Below are positions 33,747 to 42,623 of a DNA stretch of 64,000 nt, piece by piece. This stretch comes from Priestia megaterium (GTDB lineage Bacteria > Bacillota > Bacilli > Bacillales > Bacillaceae_H), in NCBI RefSeq assembly GCF_023824195.1, contig NZ_CP085442.1, positions 2,890,001 to 2,954,000 on the forward strand. Direction: 5' to 3'. Position numbers and translations under genes: made by a program. The stretch's first letter is position 1. Every line of letters begins with the position of its first letter. The notes beneath the pieces were generated by a model. The model saw nothing but the letters and a program-made list of their open reading frames with translations. It was not told the origin of the DNA and made no database searches.

Positions 33747-35778
33747 AATAACCATTTTCTTCAATTGTTAATGCTTCACGCAAAGCGATATCTTTTCGGA
33801 TATTATGAGCGATTTCACGCGTAATTTCTCCTTTTTCATAAAGCTCTTGCACCGTTTCCCGCTCAGTATGAAACGCTTTATAACATAAATCTCTCGTTGC
33901 TTTTTTACGTTTGCGTGAATTGTACTCCGTACTCTCTTTTCTAAGTCTTGCCATGGATCTATGGTATTCACTAATAATAGCAAGTGAAATCATTCGATTT
34001 TCTTCGTTCATATTTTCTTTAATGACCTTTATCGCTTCTTCAATCATTTGAATACGTACTTTGTTCACTTTGCTTCTTCTTCGCAAGCTTTGTTTTCTTA
34101 ACGCCTGCTTATTCGGTGAAAAAATTCGGACTAGTAATAATAAAACTTTTTTAAACCTCATCCAGCTCACCAATAATTTGTACCTTACACGATTGGTTAC
34201 AGCCATTTCAAGCTTGTGCGTATGTTCCAAACAAATATACGCTGTCTCACGGTCTATTTTTTCCTCTTTTAATAGCTTTTCCACCAATTTCCCCTTGGTC
34301 TGAAGAGCAAGCAATCGAATTTCTTCTTCATACTGTTTGTTTTCAGAGGCTTCTAAAGGATGAGTTTTAACGATGATGTTATTAATCGTTGTATTATACG
34401 TTGAAATTAACGAAAGGGCTGCTCCACGATTTTCCTCGGTCATTTCTCTTTTTAACCGCTGAATAGCAGCTTTGTGCACTTTAATGCGTGCTTTAACCTC
34501 TTTTGTATTGCGCTCAGGCTTCTTCGGCGCCTTTTCTGTTTTCGCAATGACAGGTAAAAGAATACTTGCCGCAACTAAGGTTAACAATATAACGCCTGCT
34601 GCTAGAAAAATAATCAGAGAGCGTTCCGGAAAATCACTGCCGTTATCAAGCGTATATGGAATCGAAAACGCTCCGGCTAACGTAACAGCTCCCCGTACAC
34701 CTGAAACCGTAATAATGCCAATAGACCGGGGCTCAGGTTTTAGATGCTTGTTATTTTTGTAATACCAGCCTACTGACCATGACACCATCACCCAAATAAA
34801 TCGTAGTACAAGCAAAAAGACAGTAATAATCAAAATATAAAGAAGCACTTGTCCATTATTAAAGTTTGGATCTTGAATAATTGCTTTCGCCACCTTTGGT
34901 ATTTGCAGACCAAGCAGTACAAACACCAAGCCATTTAACAAATATAAAATAACCGTCCAAGTACTTTTTGATACTACTTTAAGCTGCTGGTTAGGTGATT
35001 CCTCTCGGTCACGCTCAATCGCATGCACAATGCCGCCTGCTACAACTGCCAAGATTCCTGATAAATGAAAATGTTCAGCAATGTAGAAGACAACAAATGG
35101 AGTTAGAATTTGTATTAACATATGAATCGTAATATCTTCCATTCCTAAACGTCGAACAAGTACACGCAGTCTGATAATCAGAAAAGCGATAAATGCTCCT
35201 ACAAACAAACCGCCCAGCGCTACCCAAAGGAACTGAAATGTAGCATCTACTATCGAAAAGACGCCCGTCACGGTAGCAGCTACTGCTACTTGAAACGCTA
35301 CAAGACCAGAGGCATCATTCATCAGCCCTTCGCCTTCAAGCAAATGCATAATTCGCTTAGGCAGCTTCACTCGGCTCGCCATAGCTCCAACAGCCACTAC
35401 ATCTGTTGGGGACAAAATAGCGGCTAGTGCAAATGCCGCCGGTAACGGAATGGAAGGGATGAGCCAATTGATTAGATATCCCCCTACTGCCACGGTTACA
35501 AAAACCAGTCCCAGCGCTAGTAATAAAATAGGTGTACGAAGCTTCCAAAGAGCAGCTCTTGACACGTTTTTCCCATCATTAAATAATAGCGGGGCAATAA
35601 ATAAAATAAAAAATAACTCAGGCTCTAAATGTACATCTCCGCCAAATGGCAAGATAGCAAGCCCTGCTCCCAAAGCTATTTGAACTAATGGAACAGGAAT
35701 AAATGGTACAAAATGATTAATGATATTAGATAGACCAATCAAAGCCAATAGGACTAATATCGTCAGAAAAAATTCCAT
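33745..35778 (-). CDS. nhaK: CPA1 Na+(K+)/H+ antiporter, NhaK type
   Basis: 677 residues: about 12 membrane segments up to residue 410, with the ion-binding LSPTDVVAVGAM (about 123-134) and LLEGEGLMNDASGLVAFQ (about 146-163) motifs, then a long charged cytoplasmic tail of about 260 residues made of two related helical repeats (KVHKAAIQRLKREMTEENRGAALSL and VRIQMIEEAIKVIKENMNEENRMISLA in parts). Length and tail match B. subtilis NhaK (YvgP). Exchanges alkali cations for protons. Confidence 0.92.
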   Translation of the reverse strand: MEFFLTILVLLALIGLSNIINHFVPFIPVPLVQIALGAGLAILPFGGDVHLEPELFFILFIAPLLFNDGKNVSRAALWKLRTPILLLALGLVFVTVAVGGYLINWLIPSIPLPAAFALAAILSPTDVVAVGAMASRVKLPKRIMHLLEGEGLMNDASGLVAFQVAVAATVTGVFSIVDATFQFLWVALGGLFVGAFIAFLIIRLRVLVRRLGMEDITIHMLIQILTPFVVFYIAEHFHLSGILAVVAGGIVHAIERDREESPNQQLKVVSKSTWTVILYLLNGLVFVLLGLQIPKVAKAIIQDPNFNNGQVLLYILIITVFLLVLRFIWVMVSWSVGWYYKNNKHLKPEPRSIGIITVSGVRGAVTLAGAFSIPYTLDNGSDFPERSLIIFLAAGVILLTLVAASILLPVIAKTEKAPKKPERNTKEVKARIKVHKAAIQRLKREMTEENRGAALSLISTYNTTINNIIVKTHPLEASENKQYEEEIRLLALQTKGKLVEKLLKEEKIDRETAYICLEHTHKLEMAVTNRVRYKLLVSWMRFKKVLLLLVRIFSPNKQALRKQSLRRRSKVNKVRIQMIEEAIKVIKENMNEENRMISLAIISEYHRSMARLRKESTEYNSRKRKKATRDLCYKAFHTERETVQELYEKGEITREIAHNIRKDIALREALTIEENGY

Positions 35779-36047
35779 AGAAACAATCGACTCCTACTTC
35801 TATCTACATCCTTTTAAAGGGATCACGTTATCTCTTTTCATTTATTTTATAGTGTTTAGTTTACGCTTTTTCTGCCAAAAAATGTTGCAGGTTATTAAAA
35901 AGTGCTCTTTCTTTTCGGTAAGTTTATTTCTACTGACATTAAGGGAACAGTATACATGATATTCTTTATTTACCATATAAATCAGCTCAGCAAACTTTTA
36001 TAAGGGAGGTGTTCCCTTATCCGTTTCAACGGAGTAAGGAGATAAAT

Positions 36048-37361
36048 TTGGAAACAGTAAATGTCATTTTATTCATTGTATTAATCATATTAACAGCCTT
36101 TTTTGTTGCAACGGAATTTGCCGTCATCAGGGTACGGTCCACTAGAATCGACCAGTTAATTGAAGAAGGAAACCGGAACGCTTTAGCAGCAAAAAAAGTA
36201 GTATCAAATTTAGATGGCTATCTTTCAGCCACACAGCTGGGCATTACGGTTACCGCGCTCGGTCTAGGCTGGATAGGTGAACCTACGGTAGGGCATTTAT
36301 TAGAGCCGCTTATTGATATGCTTCCTTTTGCTGCATCCCTTTCACATGTGATATCGTTTGTTCTTGCTTTTTCGATTGTCACATTTTTAAATGTGGTAGC
36401 TGGAGAACTTGCGCCCAAAACAGTGGCGATTCAAAAAGCCGAACAAGTGACGCTGTTATTTTCCCGTCCGCTTATTCTTTTTTCTAAGTTACTTTATCCG
36501 TTTATTTGGCTTTTAAACCACTCAGCAAGAGGCGTTGTCGGATTATTTGGACTGAAGCCAGCTTCTGAAAATGAAGTGGCTCACAGTGAAGAAGAGCTTA
36601 GAATTATCTTATCTGAAAGCTATGAGAGCGGTGAGATTAATCAATCAGAATTTAAGTTCATGAATAATATTTTTGAATTTGACAACCGAACGGCTAAGGA
36701 AATCATGGTGCCTCGTACAGAAATTGTTAGCGTATCCGCAGACGAAACGATAGAAGAATTCTTAAAAATGGCTAGAGTAGAGCAATATACTCGCTACCCA
36801 GTAGTTGTAGATGGCAACAAAGATCAAGTGGTGGGATTAGTGAATATTAAGGAAATATTGGCTGATTACATAAAAGAAGATGATATCAAACCACGTAGCG
36901 TACAGACGTATATGAAACCCATCATCCAAGTCATTGATTCCATCGCCATTTACGACTTATTGCTTAAAATTCAAAAAGATAGAATTCACATGGCCATCTT
37001 AATAGACGAGTACGGAGGAACAACAGGGCTTGTAACGGTAGAAGACATTTTAGAAGAAATTGTTGGTGAAATTCGTGATGAATTTGATGATGATGAAATA
37101 CCGGATGTACACAAAATTAGTGAAAATCACTACGTGCTAGACGCCAAGGTGTTAATCGAAGAAGTGAATGATTTACTCGGAACAAATATTGAACAAGAAG
37201 ATGTTGATACCATTGGCGGCTGGATGCTCACCGAAAAGTTTGATCTGGCTAAAGGTGATAGCATCACACACGAAAGTTTTTCATTTAAAGTCATTGATAT
37301 TGAACATCACCATATCAAACGAATCGAAATAACGAAGGAAAAAAGTACGGATAACAGCTGA
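36048..37361 (+). CDS. CNNM/CorC-family transporter-associated protein
   Basis: 437 residues from TTG at 36048, six bases after AAGGAG; a GTG at 36009 overlaps another purine tract and is less likely. Order: DUF21 membrane domain with three to four segments (about 1-180), two CBS domains (about 205-330, with KEIMVPRTEI and AILIDEYGGTTGLVTVEDILEEIVGE), then a C-terminal CorC/HlyC domain. Family members export or sense Mg2+. The stop lies in the loop of the shared terminator. Confidence 0.92.
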   Translation: METVNVILFIVLIILTAFFVATEFAVIRVRSTRIDQLIEEGNRNALAAKKVVSNLDGYLSATQLGITVTALGLGWIGEPTVGHLLEPLIDMLPFAASLSHVISFVLAFSIVTFLNVVAGELAPKTVAIQKAEQVTLLFSRPLILFSKLLYPFIWLLNHSARGVVGLFGLKPASENEVAHSEEELRIILSESYESGEINQSEFKFMNNIFEFDNRTAKEIMVPRTEIVSVSADETIEEFLKMARVEQYTRYPVVVDGNKDQVVGLVNIKEILADYIKEDDIKPRSVQTYMKPIIQVIDSIAIYDLLLKIQKDRIHMAILIDEYGGTTGLVTVEDILEEIVGEIRDEFDDDEIPDVHKISENHYVLDAKVLIEEVNDLLGTNIEQEDVDTIGGWMLTEKFDLAKGDSITHESFSFKVIDIEHHHIKRIEITKEKSTDNS

Positions 37362-37375
37362 TTATCCGTACTTTT
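37341..37375. terminator. Bidirectional terminator overlapping two stop codons
   Basis: AAAAGTACGGATAA/TTATCCGTACTTTT perfect stem. The plus-strand stop TGA (37359-37361) is in the loop and the minus-strand stop (37362-37364) begins the right arm; the last codons of both genes are part of the hairpin. Confidence 0.9.
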
Positions 37376-37817
37376 TTTGATGCTCTTTTTTAAATTTCAA
37401 GTACTCTTTATTCTCTCGTACCTCCTTCCATTTTTTCATAAAAATAGCCGCCGATTCTGCTTTTTGTTCATCAATTTGCCGTTCGTTACGCTCTCCGTCT
37501 TTGCTGTATTTCTTTCCGCCTTTGTAGTTCGCGTAGCGCCTGGATCGCGTGTATCCCATTTGGAGAAATTTCCGGGCCATGTCCATTCCAACAAAATCGC
37601 TTTTTTCTTTGTAGGTTAAAAAAAGCTGATAAATGGCGTCCGCGGATTCCTCAGCAATTTCAGGTGTTCGAAAACGCCAATGAGGAAGAATTTCACTTTT
37701 ATATGGCTCAACAAGGAGAACTCCTTGTTCTCCTTGTTCTCCTTTTCCTACTCTATACTTTTCAGGATGTTTTCTAAAATCGATATGCTCAAAGTCAAGT
37801 GAATAATCAAATGCCAC
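37362..37817 (-). CDS. DUF4385-family protein
   Basis: 151 residues with the characteristic MAFDYSLDFEHIDFRKHPEKYRVGKG opening (in parts), FVGMDMARKFLQMGYTRSRRYAN, and a Lys/Glu-rich end. A GEQGEQG duplication near residue 27 is encoded by two tandem 9-base units. Function unknown; basic residues suggest nucleic-acid contact. Confidence 0.82.
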   Translation of the reverse strand: MAFDYSLDFEHIDFRKHPEKYRVGKGEQGEQGVLLVEPYKSEILPHWRFRTPEIAEESADAIYQLFLTYKEKSDFVGMDMARKFLQMGYTRSRRYANYKGGKKYSKDGERNERQIDEQKAESAAIFMKKWKEVRENKEYLKFKKEHQKKYG

Positions 37818-37921
37818 GGCTCTCCCCTCCTTTTTGATCTCTACCCTTTACAAATGAATGATAAAACTTTTCTTAAAGAAGTTTTTCACATGCAGATGCG
37901 GGTAATAATAGGTAGATAAGT

Positions 37922-38227
37922 ATGACTAACTTTTTTCTCCATGCTAAAAGAAGTCCGAACTTATTAAATCATGGTACGGGAGATTTCTATCAAATTCGCC
38001 ATTATGGAAAAGAAGATGTTTCCGTGATGTCTGCTGTCATTAAGGCATTAACCGTAATCGCTGAAACAAATCGCTCTGCCATCAAAAACGACGTGTGGGT
38101 TTTTTCTTCCTATATCGTAGAAGGGCTGCAAAAAGAGGAGTGGCTTAAAATGGACAAAGAGTGTCTTAATCAGCTTCTCAAAAACCTTGCAAAAGCTTGT
38201 GAAAAAAATGCGCTTCTATGCTGTTAG
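37922..38227 (+). CDS. Small hypothetical protein
   Basis: 101 residues, soluble, alpha-helical pattern (VMSAVIKALTVIAETNRSAIKN), with a Cys pair at the C-terminus (ALLCC). Weak ribosome binding site (AGGTAGATAAG). Terminator directly downstream. No family named. Confidence 0.6.
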   Translation: MTNFFLHAKRSPNLLNHGTGDFYQIRHYGKEDVSVMSAVIKALTVIAETNRSAIKNDVWVFSSYIVEGLQKEEWLKMDKECLNQLLKNLAKACEKNALLCC

Positions 38228-38238
38228 AATAAAAACAA

Positions 38239-38269
38239 AAAAAGCCGCTCATCAGCTGAGCGGCTTTTT
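38239..38269 (+). terminator. Terminator
   Basis: AAAAAGCCGCTCA/TGAGCGGCTTTTT perfect stem with five-base loop. Confidence 0.9.
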
Positions 38270-38311
38270 CCTACGATATAAAGTGCTCTATCTCTTCTCT
38301 CTTTTTCACTA

Positions 38312-38785
38312 TTATAAGTTTATCGTTATATGACGTACGAAGGATATGCAAAATTTCAGGTTACTTTGCTTTTCGAAATCCGCATTCCACTGAAACATTT
38401 TAATGAAAATAGAAAGCGTCGGTGCATAATTTGCTTTTTCTATTTTAGCCTTTTGCAAAACATACCTTCTTAGAATAAACCATATTCTTTTTAGATAATG
38501 CGTGTCGAGAAAAATAATAAGATCAGCTCTATCAAAACTTTCGCTCACCCACGTATAGTGTACGCCTTCTATGATCCATTCTTTTGAAGCTGCAATATGA
38601 TGTAAACACTTTTTTCTATCCGCTTCACTTCTTCTTTTATCTCCTTCATGTGTTCGTTCCCACATAATATTATCAAGTTCGTAGTGAGGAACTTTTAATT
38701 TATGGGATAATAAACGGGCAAGAGTTGTTTTTCCACTTCCAACAGATCCAACGATATGTATTTTTTTACACGGAGCGCTTTGAAT
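38312..38785 (-). CDS. P-loop kinase of the topology-modulation group, probable ATT start
   Basis: 157 residues if started at ATT 38785 (IQSAPCKKIHIVGSVGSGKT...). The Walker A motif GSVGSGKTT lies upstream of the first ATG in the frame (38665), so that ATG cannot be the start of a functional protein. An in-frame TGA lies six bases before the ATT, and AGGAGG precedes it at nine bases. Later motifs: PHYELDNIMWER, EWIIEGVHYTW, ADLIIFLD. Same family as 27324-27836. Confidence 0.8.
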   Translation of the reverse strand: MQSAPCKKIHIVGSVGSGKTTLARLLSHKLKVPHYELDNIMWERTHEGDKRRSEADRKKCLHHIAASKEWIIEGVHYTWVSESFDRADLIIFLDTHYLKRIWFILRRYVLQKAKIEKANYAPTLSIFIKMFQWNADFEKQSNLKFCISFVRHITINL

Positions 38786-38919
38786 ACTTCATCTCCTCCT
38801 ACTTCAAACCTGTTTTTTTACACATATTGTATAATTCAAGTTCTTTTTCTCTAATGCAAACCCGAACGTTTTATGCTAGTATTTTATGGTACTTGACTGA
38901 CAAAAGGAGTGAAACCACA

Positions 38920-39216
38920 GTGCCTAAAACCCTTTTTGGAAAACTTACGCTGTTTTGGATTGGACTATTTTTATTGATTACAGGTCTATTTTTTTATTAT
39001 AAATATACAAACCAAGGGTTTACCGCTGCAGATTTATTCTTTCGCGTCTCTCCTCCTTTAGCTACTATTGGCTTCCTTTTAAGCGCAGCCGGACTATATG
39101 AAGAACGAGGAAAAAACAAGCTAATTCCTCTCGTTGTACTCAGCATTAGTTTTATCATGCTCTGCCAAGCAGGCTATCATTTTATACATATGCATACTCC
39201 ACCGCCGCGTCCCTGA
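38920..39216 (+). CDS. Hypothetical small membrane protein
   Basis: 98 residues from GTG 38920, ten bases after AAAGGAG. Three hydrophobic segments (about 8-27, 40-60 and 68-85), ending HFIHMHTPPPRP. The frame is open far upstream, but that part overlaps the P-loop gene on the other strand and lacks a start signal. Function unknown. Confidence 0.65.
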   Translation: MPKTLFGKLTLFWIGLFLLITGLFFYYKYTNQGFTAADLFFRVSPPLATIGFLLSAAGLYEERGKNKLIPLVVLSISFIMLCQAGYHFIHMHTPPPRP

Positions 39217-39240
39217 CTTTTTCTCATTCTTATTTATAAA

Positions 39241-39276
39241 AAAGCTCTTCGTTTAGTATATTAAACGAAGAGCTTT
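39241..39276. terminator. Bidirectional terminator of the Nik-type operon
   Basis: AAAGCTCTTCGTTTA/TAAACGAAGAGCTTT perfect 15-base stem between convergent genes. Confidence 0.9.
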
Positions 39277-39281
39277 ACTCT

Positions 39282-40052
39282 CTATTCAAATAAACGCACA
39301 AGCTTTTTTGTATAGGGATGCCTGTTTTTATCAAATAGCTTTGCACGGTCAAATTGATCGATAACCTCGCCTTGCTGCATGACCATCATGCGACTGCTCA
39401 TAAATTTTACTGCTGCTAAATCATGCGAAATAAACAAATAAGATAGCTGAAACGTCTCCTGCAAATCTTTTAATAAATTTAAAATCTTTGCTTGTACCGT
39501 AACATCAAGACTCGCTGTTGGTTCGTCTAATAGCACCAGAGACGGACCTACGCTGATGGCACGCGCAATCGCTACACGCTGAAGCTGTCCTCCGCTGAGT
39601 TCATGAGGATAATCCAACGCATATTCTGCGCTAATCCCGACTTTTTCTAACAAATAAAAAGCGATTTCTTTTTCATTTCCGCTCACATGAGATAAAAATG
39701 AAGGAACGGTTCGCTGCTGCCGCAAAGGCTCGAGCAATGAATCGATGATTTTTACTTTCGGATTAAAAGAAGCGGCGGGGTTTTGAAATACAACTTGCAT
39801 GCCTAGACGAGCTTGCTGCAGTTTTTTTCCTTTTAACCGGTGAAGAGGTTTCTCTGCAAACCATACTTCTCCCTGCTGAATCTCTGTTAACCTTAGCACA
39901 CTTTTTACAAGCGTACTTTTTCCGCTTCCACTCTCTCCGACAATCCCTACACATTCCCCTTTATCGATATGCAGGGAAACATCATTTAGCGCTGTGACCT
40001 CTTTATACTGTTTCACCAGCTGCGTGACGCGTAATATACTTTTTTCTTTCAT
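39282..40052 (-). CDS. ABC transporter ATP-binding protein (NikE/OppF type)
   Basis: 256 residues: Walker [10 protein letters not shown] (about 39-47), Q-loop VVFQNP, signature [14 protein letters not shown], Walker [13 protein letters not shown]. Second ATPase of a five-gene operon of binding protein, two permeases and two ATPases. Drives uptake of a metal complex or peptide. Confidence 0.93.
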   Translation of the reverse strand: MKEKSILRVTQLVKQYKEVTALNDVSLHIDKGECVGIVGESGSGKSTLVKSVLRLTEIQQGEVWFAEKPLHRLKGKKLQQARLGMQVVFQNPAASFNPKVKIIDSLLEPLRQQRTVPSFLSHVSGNEKEIAFYLLEKVGISAEYALDYPHELSGGQLQRVAIARAISVGPSLVLLDEPTASLDVTVQAKILNLLKDLQETFQLSYLFISHDLAAVKFMSSRMMVMQQGEVIDQFDRAKLFDKNRHPYTKKLVRLFE

Positions 40053-40061
40053 ATCTCACTC

Positions 40062-40871
40062 CTATATCAACACTTTTTTCTGCGTATCTAACAATCGATC
40101 AGGCGTTTTCTGTAAAGAAGGAATGGCGTTAAACAGTTTTTTTGTATAAAAGTGATGCGGAGCGTGAAACAGAGATTCGATACTGTTTTCTTCCACGATC
40201 TCTCCTGCTAACATAATGGCTGCTCGGTCTGCATATTTCCGCACATGACGCAAATCATGGGTAATAAACAAAATGGCACAGCCTGCTTCTTCTTTCAGCT
40301 TATGCAGCAGCTGAAGAACTTCAGCTGCTGCCACGCTATCTAAAGCCGTGGTTGGTTCATCCGCGATAATCAAGGCAGGCTTCATCGTCAACGCTAAAGC
40401 AATCGCTGCTCGCTGAAGCTGTCCTCCGCTCAGCTGAGAAGCATAGCTTTTATATACACGTTCATTGGGTAAATTCACAGCTTTTAGAGCCTGAAAAATG
40501 GCAGCAGTCCTGTCTTTTTTAGACAGCTTACTATGTGTACGAATCGTTTCATCAAACTGCTTTCCAATTGTTAAAAAAGGAGTAAAGGCGCTTCGATAAT
40601 CTTGAAAGATATACGAAATATCTTTTCCAAGGATAGGCTGATGATGAGAAGCGCTTCCTTTTCGCTTAAAAGTAATGGAGCCTCCTTTAAGCGTTACACC
40701 TGAAGGCAGCAGCCCTCCTATCGAAGCAGCAGTGATGCTTTTCCCGCTTCCGCTTTCTCCAACGAGTGCTATCCACTGTCCTTGTTCGATTGTAAAAGAA
40801 ACGTCTTTTACAATTTGTTTTGTTTTATTATGAATAGCTAGATGTTTTACTTCTAAAACGATGATCATCAC
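40062..40871 (-). CDS. ABC transporter ATP-binding protein (NikD/OppD type)
   Basis: 269 residues: Walker [11 protein letters not shown]-loop ISYIFQDYRSAF, signature [15 protein letters not shown], Walker B LIIADEPTTALD, and a C-terminal TKKLFNAIPSL tail of the Opp/Nik type. Nine bases separate it from the next ATPase gene. Partner of the 39282 protein. Confidence 0.93.
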   Translation of the reverse strand: MMIIVLEVKHLAIHNKTKQIVKDVSFTIEQGQWIALVGESGSGKSITAASIGGLLPSGVTLKGGSITFKRKGSASHHQPILGKDISYIFQDYRSAFTPFLTIGKQFDETIRTHSKLSKKDRTAAIFQALKAVNLPNERVYKSYASQLSGGQLQRAAIALALTMKPALIIADEPTTALDSVAAAEVLQLLHKLKEEAGCAILFITHDLRHVRKYADRAAIMLAGEIVEENSIESLFHAPHHFYTKKLFNAIPSLQKTPDRLLDTQKKVLI

Positions 40872-40876
40872 CTCTT

Positions 40877-41683
40877 TTACCGATTAACTTGATATTTTCC
40901 TCGAATATATTCACCTAAAGCTGTAAACGCCAGCACAAACAAAATAATGGCCGCGCCTGGTATAAACATTAGCTGCGGAGCATTGTAAAAGTAGGCTCTG
41001 CCTTCATTTAGCATCGTTCCCCATTCCGGAGCCGGAGGCTGAGTCCCTAGTCCAATATAGGATAATGAAGCCATCATTAAAATAATTTTCCCTATATCCA
41101 GCGTAGCAAGAACAAGAATCTGTCCTCCCACATGGGGAAGAAAATGACGTAAGATTAAATGAAACACTCCAACTCCGTTTAATTTAGCAATCAGCACATA
41201 TTCTTTTGACTTTTCTTGAAGCACAGTACTGCGCACTAGCCTTGCATAACTAACCCACTTTACAATAACCATCGCGGCAATTAAGTTGAATAATCCGGGT
41301 CCTAAAAGCCCGCTTAAAACGATGGCTGCAATATAATCAGGAAAAGCTAAAAAAGCATCTACAATTCTCATTAAGAAGCGATCTATCTTTCCTCCAACAT
41401 ACCCTGAAACTAAACCAACAGGTACTCCAATCAAAAGAGAAAGAGCTAAGACAAGAAAACTAGTCCCAATTGTGGTCTGAGCTCCAGCTATGATTCGTGA
41501 AAAAAGATCTCTGCCTAAGTGATCAGTCCCTAGCCAGTGATCACTGGTGGCTTTTTGAAGCCGATCTTGCATATTGACTTGTGTGGGATCCATTGGTGTT
41601 AGCTGACTTCCAAACAGACAAAATAAAATAAGCGCAATACCACACACGCTTATTACTACAAAAGGAAGCTGCGGCTTTTTCAC
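40877..41683 (-). CDS. ABC transporter permease (NikC/OppC type)
   Basis: 268 residues with six membrane segments and the HWLGTDHLGRDLFSRIIAGA opening typical of DppC/NikC proteins (about 48-66). The EAA-like loop is LNGVGVFHLILRHFLPHVGGQ in parts. Starts four bases inside the previous gene. Forms the channel with the 41680 permease. Confidence 0.93.
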   Translation of the reverse strand: MKKPQLPFVVISVCGIALILFCLFGSQLTPMDPTQVNMQDRLQKATSDHWLGTDHLGRDLFSRIIAGAQTTIGTSFLVLALSLLIGVPVGLVSGYVGGKIDRFLMRIVDAFLAFPDYIAAIVLSGLLGPGLFNLIAAMVIVKWVSYARLVRSTVLQEKSKEYVLIAKLNGVGVFHLILRHFLPHVGGQILVLATLDIGKIILMMASLSYIGLGTQPPAPEWGTMLNEGRAYFYNAPQLMFIPGAAIILFVLAFTALGEYIRGKYQVNR

Positions 41684-42621
41684 GTTTTATCCCCTCCCTT
41701 TACATAGAGCTGGGGATTTACATATTTGTAGCTCAAATCCACAAGTGAATTGATTAAAACAACAAACAGGCCCATCCACAAAATATACCCTTGAATTACA
41801 GGATAATCACGATTCATAATCGCATCAATAACTAATTTTCCGATTCCAGGATAAGCAAAAAGCACTTCAATGATGACCGTTCCTCCAAGTAAACTGCCTA
41901 AGCTCGTCCCTAAAATGGTAAGGATAGGTGTTAAGCTATACCGGAACGCATGGAAAATAAAAATGCGGCTTTCACTGATTCCTCTTGCTCGAGCAGATCG
42001 TACAAAATCTTGTTTCAACCCTTCTAGCAGACTAGCTCTAATCATTCGCATATACACAGCGGACATGGCAAAACCAAGCGTTAAAGAAGGCAGCACAAGA
42101 TGAGCTGCTGTGCCTGTCCCCATCGAAGGAAGCCATTGAAGACGTACAGAGAACAGCTGTATAAACAAAAGGCCGAGCCAAAAGCTTGGAATAGACGCTC
42201 CAATTAAGGAAATACTTCTGCTGAGATAATCAATCCACTTATTCGGGTATAGTGCTGACAGCGTTCCGAGTGGCACAGCTATTAACAGCATCACAACCAA
42301 AGATGCAACCGTCAAGCGCAGCGTAGCTGGAAACTTCTCCACCAATTCGTCGATGACAGGCTCTTTTGTCATATACGAAGATCCTAAATCAAACTGAAAA
42401 AAGCGCTTCAGCCACTTTCCATATTGAATATATACGGGTTCATCAAATCCTAGCTCTGTTCTCAAATTATTCATTTGTTCCTCAGAAACTGCCACGTCAT
42501 CTACGCGAAGCATTTGCTTAACTGGATCTCCTGGAGCTAACTTCATTAAAACAAAGCTGAGAAACGATAGTATAACTAAAAAAATGAGTAATTCTATTAT
42601 TCTTTTACTAATTAATTTCAT
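41680..42621 (-). CDS. ABC transporter permease (NikB/OppB type)
   Basis: 313 residues, six membrane segments, N-terminal FVLMKLAPGDPVKQML and the loop RARGISESRIFIFHAFR, followed by TVIIEVLFAYPGIGKLV. All are standard DppB/NikB features. Overlaps the next permease gene by four bases and lies two bases after the binding-protein gene. Confidence 0.93.
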   Translation of the reverse strand: MKLISKRIIELLIFLVILSFLSFVLMKLAPGDPVKQMLRVDDVAVSEEQMNNLRTELGFDEPVYIQYGKWLKRFFQFDLGSSYMTKEPVIDELVEKFPATLRLTVASLVVMLLIAVPLGTLSALYPNKWIDYLSRSISLIGASIPSFWLGLLFIQLFSVRLQWLPSMGTGTAAHLVLPSLTLGFAMSAVYMRMIRASLLEGLKQDFVRSARARGISESRIFIFHAFRYSLTPILTILGTSLGSLLGGTVIIEVLFAYPGIGKLVIDAIMNRDYPVIQGYILWMGLFVVLINSLVDLSYKYVNPQLYVKGGDKT

Positions 42622-42623
42622 AT

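Noticed and set aside
38725..38919. N-terminal extension of the membrane protein at 38920
   Set aside because: It is antisense to the Walker A region of the P-loop gene; the GTG at 38920 has a clear ribosome binding site.
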